The notes below the pieces were generated by a model. It did not search any database. It was not told the DNA's origin and saw nothing but the letters and a program-made list of their open reading frames with translations. A stretch of DNA of 64,000 nt from Flavobacterium sp. HBTb2-11-1. GTDB taxonomy: Bacteria > Bacteroidota > Bacteroidia > Flavobacteriales > Flavobacteriaceae. Each line of letters begins with the position of its first letter. Position 1 is the stretch's first letter. Position numbers and translations under genes: made by a program. Location: assembly GCF_009826975.1 (NCBI RefSeq), contig NZ_WUMO01000003.1, positions 248,001 through 312,000 on the forward strand, read 5' to 3'. Positions 54,615 through 64,000 of the stretch are shown here, piece by piece.

Positions 54615-56507
54615 ATGATATCAGCAGCAAGGCAAAGCCTTTTTTTAATCCTTTTTTTATGTTCATTCTGTATAGACGCCCAAAAGATCAGTTCTCCTGA
54701 TGGACGTATACAAGTTATTTTAAACCTGCCTGATAAAAACAAGCCTGATGGTGTTTCTTATAAAGTTTTATACCAAAGCGAAACGACCCTTTCTGAAGTG
54801 GTGCGCGAATCAAAATTAGGCATCACACGAGAGGATCAGCAGTTTGTGGGGAATCTATTGTTTGTTGGACAATCTGAATCTGTTTCGGTGAAGGACACTT
54901 ACGAGATGATCTGTGGCAAGCGCAAGCATTGCGAAAATACAGCAGTCGAAAAAACATTTCATTTTAAAAACACAAACAATCAGACTTTAGATATCATTTT
55001 CAGGGTTTATAACAACGGAGTAGCCTTTCGTTATGCATTTCCTGATGCTTCCGATTCTAAACTTAGCATTACTGGAGAGGCTACTACATATGTCCTGCCG
55101 AAAAAAGCAGACCGATGGATGCAGCCATACGATCCTTCTTACGAAAGATTTTTCCCGTATAGCACAGGCGAATCAGCAACAGATAAGGCACAGCAATATG
55201 GCTTTCCAGCATTGTATAAACTTCAAGACCAACCAGTGTGGGCATTGATTTCTGAAGCTGATATTAGCGAGGATAACTGCGCCGCCAGATTAACGAGCAC
55301 TTCTAATGCTGATGAATATCAAATTGCATATCCGTCTGCGGCGCAATCAAAACAGCCATGGCACTCCCAATGGCATACCGTAATAATTGGGAAACTTTCA
55401 GATATTGTGGAGTCTACTCTTATTACTGATGTAAGCGCGCCTAGCCGCGTGAAAGATACCCAATGGATTAAGCCCGGCGCCGTTTCGTGGATTTACTGGG
55501 CCAACAACCGAGGGTCTAAGGATTATCAGATTGTGAAGGATTATATTGATTTGGCTGTCGAAATGAACTGGCCGTACGTGCTTATTGACTGGGAATGGGA
55601 TGTAATGGCAAATGGTGGTAACATCATTGATGCGGTAAACTATGCCAAAAGCAAATCAATAAAACCTATGATATGGTACAATTCTGGCACAAGCTGGATG
55701 GAACCTACTCCAAACGATCGTTTGCAAACGGCTGAAAAAAGAGCTAAAGAATTTTCGTGGCTCAATAAGATTGGCGTGTATGGCATTAAAGTCGACTTTT
55801 TTGCAGGCGATCAGCAAGAAATGATGCAGTATTATATCGCTATTTTAGAGGATGCAGCTAAATATCATCTGATGGTAAATTTTCATGGTGCCACTGTTCC
55901 TCGAGGCTGGGCAAGAACCTATTCGAATCTGATGTCCACCGAGGCAGTTTATGGAGCAGAATGGTACAACAATACGGCTGAACTTACAGATAAAGCGGCT
56001 GTACACAATACCACGCTCCCTTTTACTCGAAATGTAGTAGGCTCGATGGATTATACTCCCGTTACTTTTTCAAATTCTCAGCATCCGCATATTACTTCTT
56101 ACGGTCACGAATTGGCTTTGGCGGTCGTTTTTGAATCAGGCCTGCAGCATTTTGCCGATAGGCCATCAGCTTACAGATCTTTGCCTGAACCAGCCAAAGA
56201 GTTTCTGAAAAAAGTGCCGGTAGGTTGGGACGATACGCAATTAATTGACGGCTATCCCGGAGAAAAAGTTATTATCGCCCGTAAAAAGGCAGATAAATGG
56301 TACATTGGAGGCTTAAATGGTAAAGATCAGGCTCAGACTTTAACGGTAACATTTGATTTCGTTGGCAAAGGAACTTATAGTTTTGAACTTATAAAAGACG
56401 GAAAAGACGATAAATCTTTTTCTTCTGAAATAATAAAGGTAAAAAAAGGCAGTGTATTAAAAATTGAGTGCCTGCCAAGAGGAGGATTTACAGGGGTAAT
56501 AAAATAG
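54615..56507 (+). CDS. GH97 alpha-glycosidase, retaining type (first copy)
   Basis: The protein has 630 residues with a signal peptide ending CIDAQ. GH97 layout: N-terminal beta-supersandwich (SSPDGRIQVIL..., VYNNGVAFRY), TIM barrel (PYVLIDWEWD), and a C-terminal beta-sandwich. The residue at the nucleophile position is Asp394 (YGIKVDFFAGD), as in the retaining alpha-galactosidase branch; inverting SusB-type enzymes use Glu at other sites. NFHGATVPRGWARTYSNLMSTEAVYGAEW follows. Alpha-galactosidase is the best guess, though ordinary xyloglucan has no alpha-D-galactose, so its target in this locus is open. It begins six bases after the GH2 gene and is followed by an esterase. Confidence 0.9.
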   Translation: MISAARQSLFLILFLCSFCIDAQKISSPDGRIQVILNLPDKNKPDGVSYKVLYQSETTLSEVVRESKLGITREDQQFVGNLLFVGQSESVSVKDTYEMICGKRKHCENTAVEKTFHFKNTNNQTLDIIFRVYNNGVAFRYAFPDASDSKLSITGEATTYVLPKKADRWMQPYDPSYERFFPYSTGESATDKAQQYGFPALYKLQDQPVWALISEADISEDNCAARLTSTSNADEYQIAYPSAAQSKQPWHSQWHTVIIGKLSDIVESTLITDVSAPSRVKDTQWIKPGAVSWIYWANNRGSKDYQIVKDYIDLAVEMNWPYVLIDWEWDVMANGGNIIDAVNYAKSKSIKPMIWYNSGTSWMEPTPNDRLQTAEKRAKEFSWLNKIGVYGIKVDFFAGDQQEMMQYYIAILEDAAKYHLMVNFHGATVPRGWARTYSNLMSTEAVYGAEWYNNTAELTDKAAVHNTTLPFTRNVVGSMDYTPVTFSNSQHPHITSYGHELALAVVFESGLQHFADRPSAYRSLPEPAKEFLKKVPVGWDDTQLIDGYPGEKVIIARKKADKWYIGGLNGKDQAQTLTVTFDFVGKGTYSFELIKDGKDDKSFSSEIIKVKKGSVLKIECLPRGGFTGVIK

Positions 56508-56527
56508 TTAGAATATTGACAATTAAA

Positions 56528-57460
56528 ATGAAAAGCATTTTGAAAACAAAAAGAATTAGAACCACATTGCTTATTTTTCTGATGGTTGCTGGAAAGACAT
56601 TTGGACAAAGTAAAACCATTAATCTGTGGGATAAGAAAGCGCCAAGCGCTATAGCTAATGCCGATTATAAAGAGACCAATTCAGATGATAGCTGGATGCA
56701 GCGTGTCACAAATCCGAGATTGGACGTGTATCCTTCTCCTGCAGAAAAATCAACAGGTACAGCTGTCATTATCTGTCCTGGCGGAGGTTACTCAGGAATG
56801 GCTATCGGGCATGAGGGAAAACAGGTTGCAGAATGGCTCAATAGTCTTGGCATTACGGCTTTTGTACTAAAATACAGATTGCCAGATGCTGCTATAATGA
56901 CTGATAAATCGGTTGGTCCTATGCAAGACGGACAGCGTGCCATCCGTTTGGTTAGAAGCAGAGCCAAAGAGTGGGGAATAGATCCTAAAAAGATTGGCAT
57001 TATGGGGTTTTCTGCCGGTGGGCATTTGGCATCTACTCTTTCTACACATTTTAATGCAAAAGTATATGAGACTGCAGATGCAACTAGTGCGCGTCCAGAT
57101 TTTTCATTGCTGATATATCCTGTAATATCAATGCGTGATGATATAACACATATGGGATCTAGAATTAATCTTTTGGGCGAAAAACCATCAGCGGAGCAGG
57201 TTAATAATTTTTCAAATGAACTGCAAGTCAATAGTGAAACTCCGACAGCATTTTTGGTTCATTCCATGAATGATGATGCTGTACCAGTAGAAAACAGTAT
57301 TGAATATGCTTTAGCGCTAAAGAAAAATAAAATTCCTTGCGAACTCCATATCTACGAAAAAGGAGGACATGGCTTTGGACTTGGCAAATCTGGCGGCACA
57401 GAGTCTGATTGGAGTCTGGCATGCGGCAGATGGCTTAAAGCAAAAGGCTTGATGAATTAA
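56528..57460 (+). CDS. Secreted alpha/beta hydrolase, acetyl-xylan-esterase-like
   Basis: The protein has 310 residues from the ATG at 56528, which gives a signal peptide (TTLLIFLMVAGKTFGQ). The frame is open 20 codons further and would overlap GH97. It has an alpha/beta hydrolase fold with the oxyanion loop CPGGGYSGMA, nucleophile Ser162 (GFSAGGHLAS), Asp249 or Asp250 (HSMNDDAVPV) and His281 (GGHGFGLG). Relatives are BD-FAE or acetyl esterases that act on plant polysaccharides. In this locus it could remove O-acetyl groups from galactosyl or glucosyl residues. It lies 20 bases after the first GH97. Confidence 0.85.
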   Translation: MKSILKTKRIRTTLLIFLMVAGKTFGQSKTINLWDKKAPSAIANADYKETNSDDSWMQRVTNPRLDVYPSPAEKSTGTAVIICPGGGYSGMAIGHEGKQVAEWLNSLGITAFVLKYRLPDAAIMTDKSVGPMQDGQRAIRLVRSRAKEWGIDPKKIGIMGFSAGGHLASTLSTHFNAKVYETADATSARPDFSLLIYPVISMRDDITHMGSRINLLGEKPSAEQVNNFSNELQVNSETPTAFLVHSMNDDAVPVENSIEYALALKKNKIPCELHIYEKGGHGFGLGKSGGTESDWSLACGRWLKAKGLMN

Positions 57461-57800
57461 AAAAAGAAATATTTAGTTTCTCAGCGACTACCTGTTTTTT
57501 GGAAGCAGATCTTTTTGGAAAACCATATCAATTCATCTTTATATTGTCTAAAATATTGATGATTACAACAATTATTGCCCTTTTTTAATACAAAACGTAC
57601 CGTATTCAGCTATTTTTTCTTGTCAAATTTGCCCGTTGAAAAAACTTCGAAGCTATAATTCGAAAGCTCCAATATGAATTAGTGCAGTGAGATGTCAAAA
57701 ATAGTTTTCCAAAAGAGATAACACTTACGCGAACGTTTTTAAGTTTTTTCAAAGCGCATTAAAGAACATGTATTTACTAACTAGAATAACCACACAGCAA
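57461..57800. other. Intergenic gap within PUL2
   Basis: About 340 AT-rich bases between the esterase and the second GH97, the longest gap inside PUL2. TTCGAAgct occurs twice in a row near 57645-57670. I see no exact promoter, terminator or gene. An internal promoter is possible because neighbouring gaps are mostly under 100 bases. Confidence 0.4.
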
Positions 57801-59783
57801 ATGAACAGGACATTATTACAGGCAATTATTTTTATATTTTTATCAGCAAGCGGATCGGCGCAAGTGCTTCATCTCAAATCTCCCAACGGAAAGATTGAGA
57901 TGGACTTAGAAAACGGCACCAAAATCCGATGGTCTGTGAAACATAACAATACAGAAGTCGTTGCCCCTTCTGCTATTTCACTAACCTTGGGCAGCGGAGA
58001 GATTTTGGGAAACAATGCGAAAATTACTAGCACTAAAAAATCAGCTTCTAATACTACTTTTGAAACGCCTGTTTATAAGAAGAAAACGGTTGTAGACCAA
58101 TACAATCAGCTGGTTGTGAATTTTAAAGGAAATTTTGGCCTGATACTAAGAGCCTATAATGATGGTGTAGCGTATCGTTTTTTTACAAATAAGAATAAAA
58201 AAAATACCATTGCATCTGAAGAAGCCAGTTTTAACTTCAGCCAAGACCATAAAGCTTTTGTGCCCTATGTTCGCGATTTAAGAGAAAAAGACATGTACAC
58301 TTCTGCTTTTGAAGCGCTTTATGACGAAATTCCGCTTTCTAAATTCGTCAAAGATTCACTGGCTATTTCTCCGCTTCTTGTTGATTTAGGAAATGGAAAA
58401 AAGGTAGCTATTATTGAGGCTGAACTCCAAGATTATCCTGGGATGTTCTTAACACGCAACAATGAGGCACAATATGGACTGAAGGGAATATTTGCCCATT
58501 ACCCAAAAAAAGAACGTTTAGGAGGCTATAATAAAATGAATTATATGGTCTCTGAGAGAGAAAACTACATTGCAGAAACAAACGGCAGTAGAAGTTTTCC
58601 TTGGAGGGCAATCATTATAAGTGAGAAAGACAGCGAACTTTTGAATAATGATTTGGTTCAAAAACTTTCTTCGCCCTCACAAATTTCCGATATGAGCTGG
58701 ATCAAACCCGGTAAAGTGGCTTGGGACTGGTGGAATGACTGGAATATATCGAAAGTAGATTTTAAGGCCGGAATCAATACGCAGACTTATAAATATTATA
58801 TTGATTTTGCTTCTAAAAACAATATTGAATATGTGGTGATAGACGAGGGATGGAGTGAAGAAACCGATATCTTGAAGATCTCGCCAGCTATGGACATTAA
58901 AGAACTTATCGAATACGGGAAACAAAAAAATGTAGGAATCATTCTTTGGGCTTCATGGTATGCCATAAATCAGGTTTTAGATGATGCGTTTGCGAAGTAT
59001 TCGAATATGGGAGTGAAAGGCTTTAAAATAGATTTCATAGACCGCGACGATCAAAAAATGGTTAACTCTCTTTATAATATTGCCAATAAAGCAGCTTCTT
59101 ACAAACTTCTTATTGACTATCACGGAATGTATAAGCCAACGGGCATTCAAAGAACCTATCCTAATATTGTGAATTTTGAAGGTGTTAAAGGATTGGAAAA
59201 TGCCAAATGGACACCAAATGATGACATGCCGCATTATGAAGCGAGCATCCCTTTTATAAGAATGCTGGCCGGCCCTATGGACTATACGCCGGGAGCTATG
59301 CGCAATGCGACAAAAGCAGATTTTCGTCCAAGCAATTCGCTGCCTATGAGCCAAGGCACAAGATGCCATCAGTTGGGAATGTATGTTCTTTATGAAGCGC
59401 CGCTGCAAATGATGGCAGATAGTCCAACAGCTTATATGAAAGAGCAGGAAAGCACTACATTTATATCTCAAATTCCAACCACTTTTGATGAAACTGTTGC
59501 GCTGGATGGAAAAGTGAGCGAATATGCTGTCATTGCCAGAAAAAAAGGCAATACATGGTTTGTAGGCGGATTAACCAATTGGTCGGCTAGAGAAATAGAG
59601 ATCGATTTATCTTTCCTTGAAAAAGGAAGCTTTACAGCAGAAGTTTTTAAAGACGGTTTGAATGCCGAAAAAGATCCTACAGATTATAAGCGCGAAATAA
59701 TTAAAGTTACAAATGCCGCTAAGCTGAAAGTGCAAATGGCACCTGGAGGCGGTTTTGCGATTATAATTAACCCAGAAAAGTAA
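57801..59783 (+). CDS. GH97 alpha-glycosidase, retaining type (second copy)
   Basis: The protein has 660 residues from the ATG at 57801 (signal peptide LLQAIIFIFLSASGSAQ); the frame is open 11 codons further. The GH97 supersandwich (LKSPNGKIEMDLENGTKIRW; AYNDGVAYRF) is followed by the barrel (EYVVIDEGWSEE) and C-terminal sandwich. Asp411 (GFKIDFIDRDD) occupies the nucleophile position, so it is also of the retaining branch, with DYHGMYKPTGIQRTYPN after it. It is clearly diverged from the first copy, so the pair may have different specificities and need not be a recent duplication. It is separated from the esterase by 340 bases and from GH3 by 87. Confidence 0.9.
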   Translation: MNRTLLQAIIFIFLSASGSAQVLHLKSPNGKIEMDLENGTKIRWSVKHNNTEVVAPSAISLTLGSGEILGNNAKITSTKKSASNTTFETPVYKKKTVVDQYNQLVVNFKGNFGLILRAYNDGVAYRFFTNKNKKNTIASEEASFNFSQDHKAFVPYVRDLREKDMYTSAFEALYDEIPLSKFVKDSLAISPLLVDLGNGKKVAIIEAELQDYPGMFLTRNNEAQYGLKGIFAHYPKKERLGGYNKMNYMVSERENYIAETNGSRSFPWRAIIISEKDSELLNNDLVQKLSSPSQISDMSWIKPGKVAWDWWNDWNISKVDFKAGINTQTYKYYIDFASKNNIEYVVIDEGWSEETDILKISPAMDIKELIEYGKQKNVGIILWASWYAINQVLDDAFAKYSNMGVKGFKIDFIDRDDQKMVNSLYNIANKAASYKLLIDYHGMYKPTGIQRTYPNIVNFEGVKGLENAKWTPNDDMPHYEASIPFIRMLAGPMDYTPGAMRNATKADFRPSNSLPMSQGTRCHQLGMYVLYEAPLQMMADSPTAYMKEQESTTFISQIPTTFDETVALDGKVSEYAVIARKKGNTWFVGGLTNWSAREIEIDLSFLEKGSFTAEVFKDGLNAEKDPTDYKREIIKVTNAAKLKVQMAPGGGFAIIINPEK

Positions 59784-59870
59784 TTGAAATATCATGGAAT
59801 GGTGCTCTGCTTATTTCAATTAAGGGAAGGATTGTTCGTGATTTCATAAATAATTAGAAAGTATACCATA

Positions 59871-62075
59871 ATGAAAAAAAGATATATCACTGTTTTACTA
59901 TTACTATATTTTTTCCTCTCACCATTTTTTGGATGGGCGCAATCTGCTCTTTATTTAGATGAAAGCCAGCCAATAGAAGTTCGTGTAAAGGATGCCTTAT
60001 CGCGAATGACGGTAGAAGAAAAAGTGGCGCTCTGCCATGCCCAGTCAAAGTTTAGCTCCAAAGGAGTTCCTCGTTTGGGCATACCAGATCTATGGTCATC
60101 AGATGGATCGCACGGAGTGAGCGATGAAAAATTGTGGGATGAATGGAACTCAGCACAATGGACGAATGACTCATGCACTGCTTTTCCTGCCTTAACGTGT
60201 CTTGCGGCAACATTCAATCCAAAGATAGCACAGCTTTACGGCACATCTATTGGAGAAGAAGCCCGATACCGAAACAAAACCATGCTGTTAGGGCCAGGCG
60301 TCAATATTTACCGTACGCCACTTAATGGGCGAAATTTCGAATACATGGGCGAAGATCCTTTTTTGGCTTCGCGATTGGTGGTTCCATACGTGCAAGGCGT
60401 GCAGTCTAATGGAGTCGCAGCCTGCGTAAAACATTTCGCCCTGAACAACCAAGAAATTGCTCGTGGTGAAATTAATGTCAACGTAAGCGATCGTGCGTTG
60501 CATGAGATTTATCTTCCAGCCTTCAAAGCAGCAGTTCAGGAAGGAAACGTATGGTCGATCATGGGAGCCTATAACAAAATATGGGGAGTGCACTGCTGCC
60601 ATAACGACATCTTGCTCAACCAAATCTTAAAAACCGACTGGAAATTTGATGGTGTAGTGGTTAGCGATTGGGGAGGTGTCCACAATACGGATGAAGCGGT
60701 CAATGGCGGACTTGATATTGAAATGGGCACTTATACAAACGGATTGACCACGCAAGGCCATTTTCCTTTCTCAAGCTATTATTTAGCCGATCCTTTTTTA
60801 AAGGGAATTAAATCGGGCAAATACGAGATGTCAAAACTTGACGATAAAGCAAGCCGAATTCTCCTAATGATTTTCCGCACCACTATGAGCGCCAATCGTC
60901 CTTATGGCCGTTTTGTTTCTCCTGAGCATAGCGATGCAGCCCGAAAAATAGCACAGGAAGGAATCGTACTGCTTAAAAATGAGAAACAGTTTTTGCCTAT
61001 TCCACAAGGCAGATATAAAAAAATTGCTGTGATCGGTGAAAATGCCGTGAAAAGCCTGATTGTTGGTGGAGGTTCTACGTCATTGAAAGCGGCTTACGAA
61101 ATTTCTCCTTTGCAGGGATTAAAAAATAAATACGGCGAAAATAATATTGTTTACAGTATGGGATATGCTTCGGGACGACCGCTTTATGGCGCCGAAGAAC
61201 CATCTAAATTAAATCTTGATTCTTTGCAAAACGCAGCAATTGAAACTGCCCGCCATGCAGATATAGTGCTTTTTGTTGGAGGGCTGAATAAAAATTATTT
61301 TCAGGATTGCGAAAGCGGAGACCGTAAATCATTGAGCCTTCCGTTTGGTCAAGATAAGCTTATTGAAGAAATTCAGAAAGTGAATCATAACGTTGCGGTT
61401 ATTTTACTAAGCGGAAATGCAGTTTTGATGCCTTGGCTTAACAAAACAAAAGCCGTTGTGCAAGGATGGTATCTTGGCTCGGAAGCAGGAAATGCTTTGG
61501 CTGATATTATTTCGGGTGAAGCAAATCCGTCAGGAAAACTTCCGATTTCATTTCCTAAAAAATTGGAAGACGGCGGGGCACATGCTTTTGACCAACTTTG
61601 TTATCCAGGTGACGAAAAAAATGTCTATTATAAAGAAGACATCTTAGTAGGATACCGCTGGTACGATACTAAAAAAATCCCTGTGCTTTTCCCTTTCGGA
61701 TATGGATTGAGCTACACCACATTCCAGTACGGAAAGCCAGCTGTTTCATCAAAAACGATTACAGCTGCTGACTCTTTAGAGGTAACAGTTTCCATAAAAA
61801 ACATAGGAAAAGTGGCAGGAAAAGAAGTTGTGCAGCTTTATGTTAATGACGAAACGTCAAGCCTGCCTCGTCCAATTAAGGAGTTAAAAGGATTTGAAAA
61901 AATTTCGCTTGAACTGGGAGAAGAAAAAACAGTGCGTTTTACTTTAACAAAAAAAGATCTTTCTTATTACGACGACACTAAAAAAGAATGGATTGCAGAA
62001 CCAGGCAAATTCAGAATAATGATTGGAGCTTCGGCTACTGATATTAGAGGTGTGGCAGATTTTAATTTAAAATAA
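59871..62075 (+). CDS. GH3 beta-glucosidase (PUL2)
   Basis: The protein has 734 residues with a signal peptide ending FFGWAQ. GH3 layout: barrel with KHFALNNQE and nucleophile Asp266 (GVVVSDWGGVH), alpha/beta sandwich (KKIAVIGENA), and Fn3-like C-terminal domain (GYGLSYTTFQYGK). It differs from the PUL1 GH3 in the DGSHGVSDEKLWDEW insertion near the N-terminus. In a xyloglucan pathway it would release glucose from the backbone once xylose has been removed. It is followed by GH43 after 22 bases. Confidence 0.93.
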   Translation: MKKRYITVLLLLYFFLSPFFGWAQSALYLDESQPIEVRVKDALSRMTVEEKVALCHAQSKFSSKGVPRLGIPDLWSSDGSHGVSDEKLWDEWNSAQWTNDSCTAFPALTCLAATFNPKIAQLYGTSIGEEARYRNKTMLLGPGVNIYRTPLNGRNFEYMGEDPFLASRLVVPYVQGVQSNGVAACVKHFALNNQEIARGEINVNVSDRALHEIYLPAFKAAVQEGNVWSIMGAYNKIWGVHCCHNDILLNQILKTDWKFDGVVVSDWGGVHNTDEAVNGGLDIEMGTYTNGLTTQGHFPFSSYYLADPFLKGIKSGKYEMSKLDDKASRILLMIFRTTMSANRPYGRFVSPEHSDAARKIAQEGIVLLKNEKQFLPIPQGRYKKIAVIGENAVKSLIVGGGSTSLKAAYEISPLQGLKNKYGENNIVYSMGYASGRPLYGAEEPSKLNLDSLQNAAIETARHADIVLFVGGLNKNYFQDCESGDRKSLSLPFGQDKLIEEIQKVNHNVAVILLSGNAVLMPWLNKTKAVVQGWYLGSEAGNALADIISGEANPSGKLPISFPKKLEDGGAHAFDQLCYPGDEKNVYYKEDILVGYRWYDTKKIPVLFPFGYGLSYTTFQYGKPAVSSKTITAADSLEVTVSIKNIGKVAGKEVVQLYVNDETSSLPRPIKELKGFEKISLELGEEKTVRFTLTKKDLSYYDDTKKEWIAEPGKFRIMIGASATDIRGVADFNLK

Positions 62076-62097
62076 AGCATTGCAATAATTTACAATT

Positions 62098-63672
62098 ATG
62101 AAAAGAATAATTTTCCTTTTAATTACTATAGTCGGATGCTGCCATTTTTTGAATGCGCAAGGATACAAGAATCCAGTTATTTCTGGATTTCATCCCGATC
62201 CGAGCGTTTGCAGAGTAGGAGATGACTATTATCTGGTGACTTCCAGCTTTGAGTACTTTCCGGGAGTTCCTGTTTTTCACAGTAAAGATTTAATCAATTG
62301 GACCAAAATTGGGCATTGCCTTACGCGTGCTTCTCAGCTCAAATTAGACAAATGCGCTCCTTCAGCTGGGATTTATGCTCCAACAATCCGTTATCATGAA
62401 GGGCGTTTTTATATGGTCACGACCAATGTATCGGGCGGAGGAAATTTTTATGTGCATACTGATAATCCTGCAGGAGAATGGTCAGAACCCGTTTTTGTCG
62501 ATCAAGGCGGTATAGATCCTTCTTTATATTTTGAGGATGGCAAATCTTATTTTGTATCGAATCAGAATGGCATTACGATCTGCGAAATTGATATTAAAAC
62601 AGGAAAAAAACTCACCAAAGGACAAACGGTATGGAATGGGACTGGAGGACGTTATCCTGAAGCGCCGCACATTTATAAAAAAGACAGCTGGTACTATTTG
62701 CTTATTTCTGAAGGAGGCACAGAATACGGCCATAAAATAACCATAGCGCGAAGCAGGAACATTTATGGACCCTATGAGTCCAATCCTGCCAACCCGATTC
62801 TGACGCATATCAATGAAATTGCTCAAAGCAATCCGATTCAAGGTACAGGGCATGGCGATTTTATTCAGGCGCATGATGGTTCTTGGTGGATTGTCTTTCT
62901 GGCTTTCCGCCCGCAAAGTCTGCTGCACCATGTTTTAGGCCGAGAAACCTTTTTGGCTCCTGTAAGATGGGATGCAGATGCTTGGCCCGTAATAAATGGC
63001 AATGGCACAGTAAATATAGATATGAATGTGCCTACTTTGCCATTACAGGCTGTAAAACCTCATGATTTTTCTACGAGTTTTGATGAAATGAAGCTCGGTG
63101 TCGATTGGAATTATCTTAGAAATCCTTTTATGCAACAGTATTCACTTACCGAAAAAAAAGGTTCATTGCGATTAAAAGCCACTTCGGTATCTTTAGACGA
63201 TAATGATTCGCCAACCTTTGCAGGACGCAGACAGGAACACATTGATTTTTCAGCTTCCACCGTGATGTCATTGAATAATGCAAAAAGCGGAGATGAAGCT
63301 GGAATGACCATTTTCTATTCGAGTCAGGCGCATTACGACCTTTCTTTGAAAAAAACAGAAAAAGGCAAAAACAAACTAGTATTGCGTTATAAAATGGGCA
63401 TACTGAATCATACCGCATCTGAAGCGGAAATTCCTGCAGATAAAATTTATTTGAAAGTGGAAGGCAATAAGGATTTTTATAGCTTCTATTATTCTTTGGA
63501 TGGAAAAGAATTTAAGTTTTTGGATAAAATCAATGTTTGGTATCTAAGCTCTGAGACAAATGGAGGTTTTACTGGCGTGTATGTTGGACTGTATGCCTCA
63601 TCTCAAAATAAGAATACCAAAGCCTTTGCGGATTTTGACAGTATCACATATAAACCCGGTAAAATGGAATAG
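62098..63672 (+). CDS. GH43 alpha-L-arabinofuranosidase/beta-xylosidase
   Basis: The protein has 524 residues with a signal peptide ending FLNAQ. The five-bladed propeller has the GH43 triad: Asp34 (GFHPDPSV, base), Asp140 (GGIDPSLYF, pKa modulator) and Glu188 (RYPEAPHIY, acid). A C-terminal beta-sandwich (about 330-524, ending FADFDSITYK) is the usual accessory domain. Similar enzymes in Bacteroides xyloglucan loci are alpha-L-arabinofuranosidases. Whether this one removes arabinose or xylose cannot be read from sequence. The next gene begins four bases after its stop. Confidence 0.92.
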   Translation: MKRIIFLLITIVGCCHFLNAQGYKNPVISGFHPDPSVCRVGDDYYLVTSSFEYFPGVPVFHSKDLINWTKIGHCLTRASQLKLDKCAPSAGIYAPTIRYHEGRFYMVTTNVSGGGNFYVHTDNPAGEWSEPVFVDQGGIDPSLYFEDGKSYFVSNQNGITICEIDIKTGKKLTKGQTVWNGTGGRYPEAPHIYKKDSWYYLLISEGGTEYGHKITIARSRNIYGPYESNPANPILTHINEIAQSNPIQGTGHGDFIQAHDGSWWIVFLAFRPQSLLHHVLGRETFLAPVRWDADAWPVINGNGTVNIDMNVPTLPLQAVKPHDFSTSFDEMKLGVDWNYLRNPFMQQYSLTEKKGSLRLKATSVSLDDNDSPTFAGRRQEHIDFSASTVMSLNNAKSGDEAGMTIFYSSQAHYDLSLKKTEKGKNKLVLRYKMGILNHTASEAEIPADKIYLKVEGNKDFYSFYYSLDGKEFKFLDKINVWYLSSETNGGFTGVYVGLYASSQNKNTKAFADFDSITYKPGKME

Positions 63673-63675
63673 AAA

Positions 63676-64000
63676 ATGGATCGACTGCAAAAAATCTGCA
63701 AAGCACAGATAATAAACGTTTTATTGGCAGTTTTTTTAGCCAGCACGACAAATGCCCAAACAGCAATGGCCAATGCTGCATCTAGAAACTCAACAAGTTT
63801 GAATGGGAAATGGAAAGTGCTGTCTGATCCGGGAGCTGCTGGCGACTGGAAGAAAGTTTGGATAGAGCCAAAACCGCAGAAGAAAACAGATTTTTTTGAA
63901 TATTCATTTGACGGTGCGCCAGAATTGAATGTTCCGGGCGATTTCAATTCGCAATTGTGCGAGCTTGCTTTTTATGAAGGTGCTGTCTGGTACAAAAAAG
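63676..64000 (+). CDS. GH2 enzyme, N-terminal part (runs off the right edge)
   Basis: An ATG at 63676 opens a frame of 108 codons to the edge. A signal peptide (LLAVFLASTTNAQ) is followed by the start of a GH2 sugar-binding domain: SLNGKWKVLSDPGAAGDW, DFFEYSFDGAPELNVPGDF and YEGAVWYKK. This opening resembles beta-glucuronidase-like or compact beta-galactosidase GH2 proteins. It lies four bases after GH43 and continues the PUL2 operon. Catalytic residues are outside the window, so activity is not assigned. Confidence 0.8.
   Translation, partial: MDRLQKICKAQIINVLLAVFLASTTNAQTAMANAASRNSTSLNGKWKVLSDPGAAGDWKKVWIEPKPQKKTDFFEYSFDGAPELNVPGDFNSQLCELAFYEGAVWYKK

Overview
The window looks like chromosomal DNA from a Flavobacterium or close relative (Bacteroidota, Flavobacteriaceae). 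The pointers are AT-rich intergenic DNA, Bacteroidota promoters of the form TTG-N18-21-TAnnTTTG, two SusC/SusD pairs, a hybrid two-component regulator, a type IX secretion (T9SS) C-terminal signal on the GH74 enzyme, and short dispersed hairpin repeats between genes. No rRNA, tRNA, CRISPR array, transposase or integrase was recognised.

Region 1 (1-18,360) is ordinary chromosome. It holds the tail of a sialidase-like gene, an M28 peptidase, and a divergent hxlR / SDR pair with overlapping promoters. Next comes a minus-strand row of a secreted ankyrin protein, DUF2271, a PepSY-flavodoxin-FAD reductase and ApbE, which reads as a periplasmic flavinylation and electron-transfer module. It is followed by the nrdB-nrdA ribonucleotide reductase with four TGTTGATAA repeats upstream, a CPA1-type Na+/H+ antiporter, a membrane-anchored MutS paralogue, a tandem universal stress protein and mnmE.

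Region 2 (18,520-35,030) is a first polysaccharide utilization locus (PUL1): a decayed SMP-30-like pseudogene, a GH16 lipoprotein, a GH10 xylanase lipoprotein with an Fn3 domain, an IPT-type surface glycan-binding lipoprotein, SusD, SusC, a 1374-residue hybrid two-component regulator and a GH3. A 21-bp direct repeat in front of susC recurs in recognisable form in front of the GH3 gene and is the best candidate for the regulator's binding site. The enzymes point to a beta-1,3/1,4-glucan and/or xylan; the exact substrate cannot be decided here.

A small marR / membrane-protein operon (35,060-36,032) separates the two loci.

Region 3 (36,425 to the right edge) is a second, much larger locus (PUL2), all on the plus strand: SusC, SusD, IPT glycan-binding lipoprotein, BACON-GH5, T9SS-secreted GH74 with a ricin-type trefoil, GH29, two GH2, GH97, an acetyl-esterase-like hydrolase, a second GH97, GH3, GH43 and the start of a further GH2. 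GH5_4-like plus GH74 backbone enzymes with fucosidase, galactosidase, arabinofuranosidase/xylosidase and beta-glucosidase activities indicate a xyloglucan utilization locus. The expected alpha-xylosidase (GH31) and a dedicated regulator are not in the window and may lie beyond 64,000. Strong hairpins sit between several early genes and may set their relative expression.
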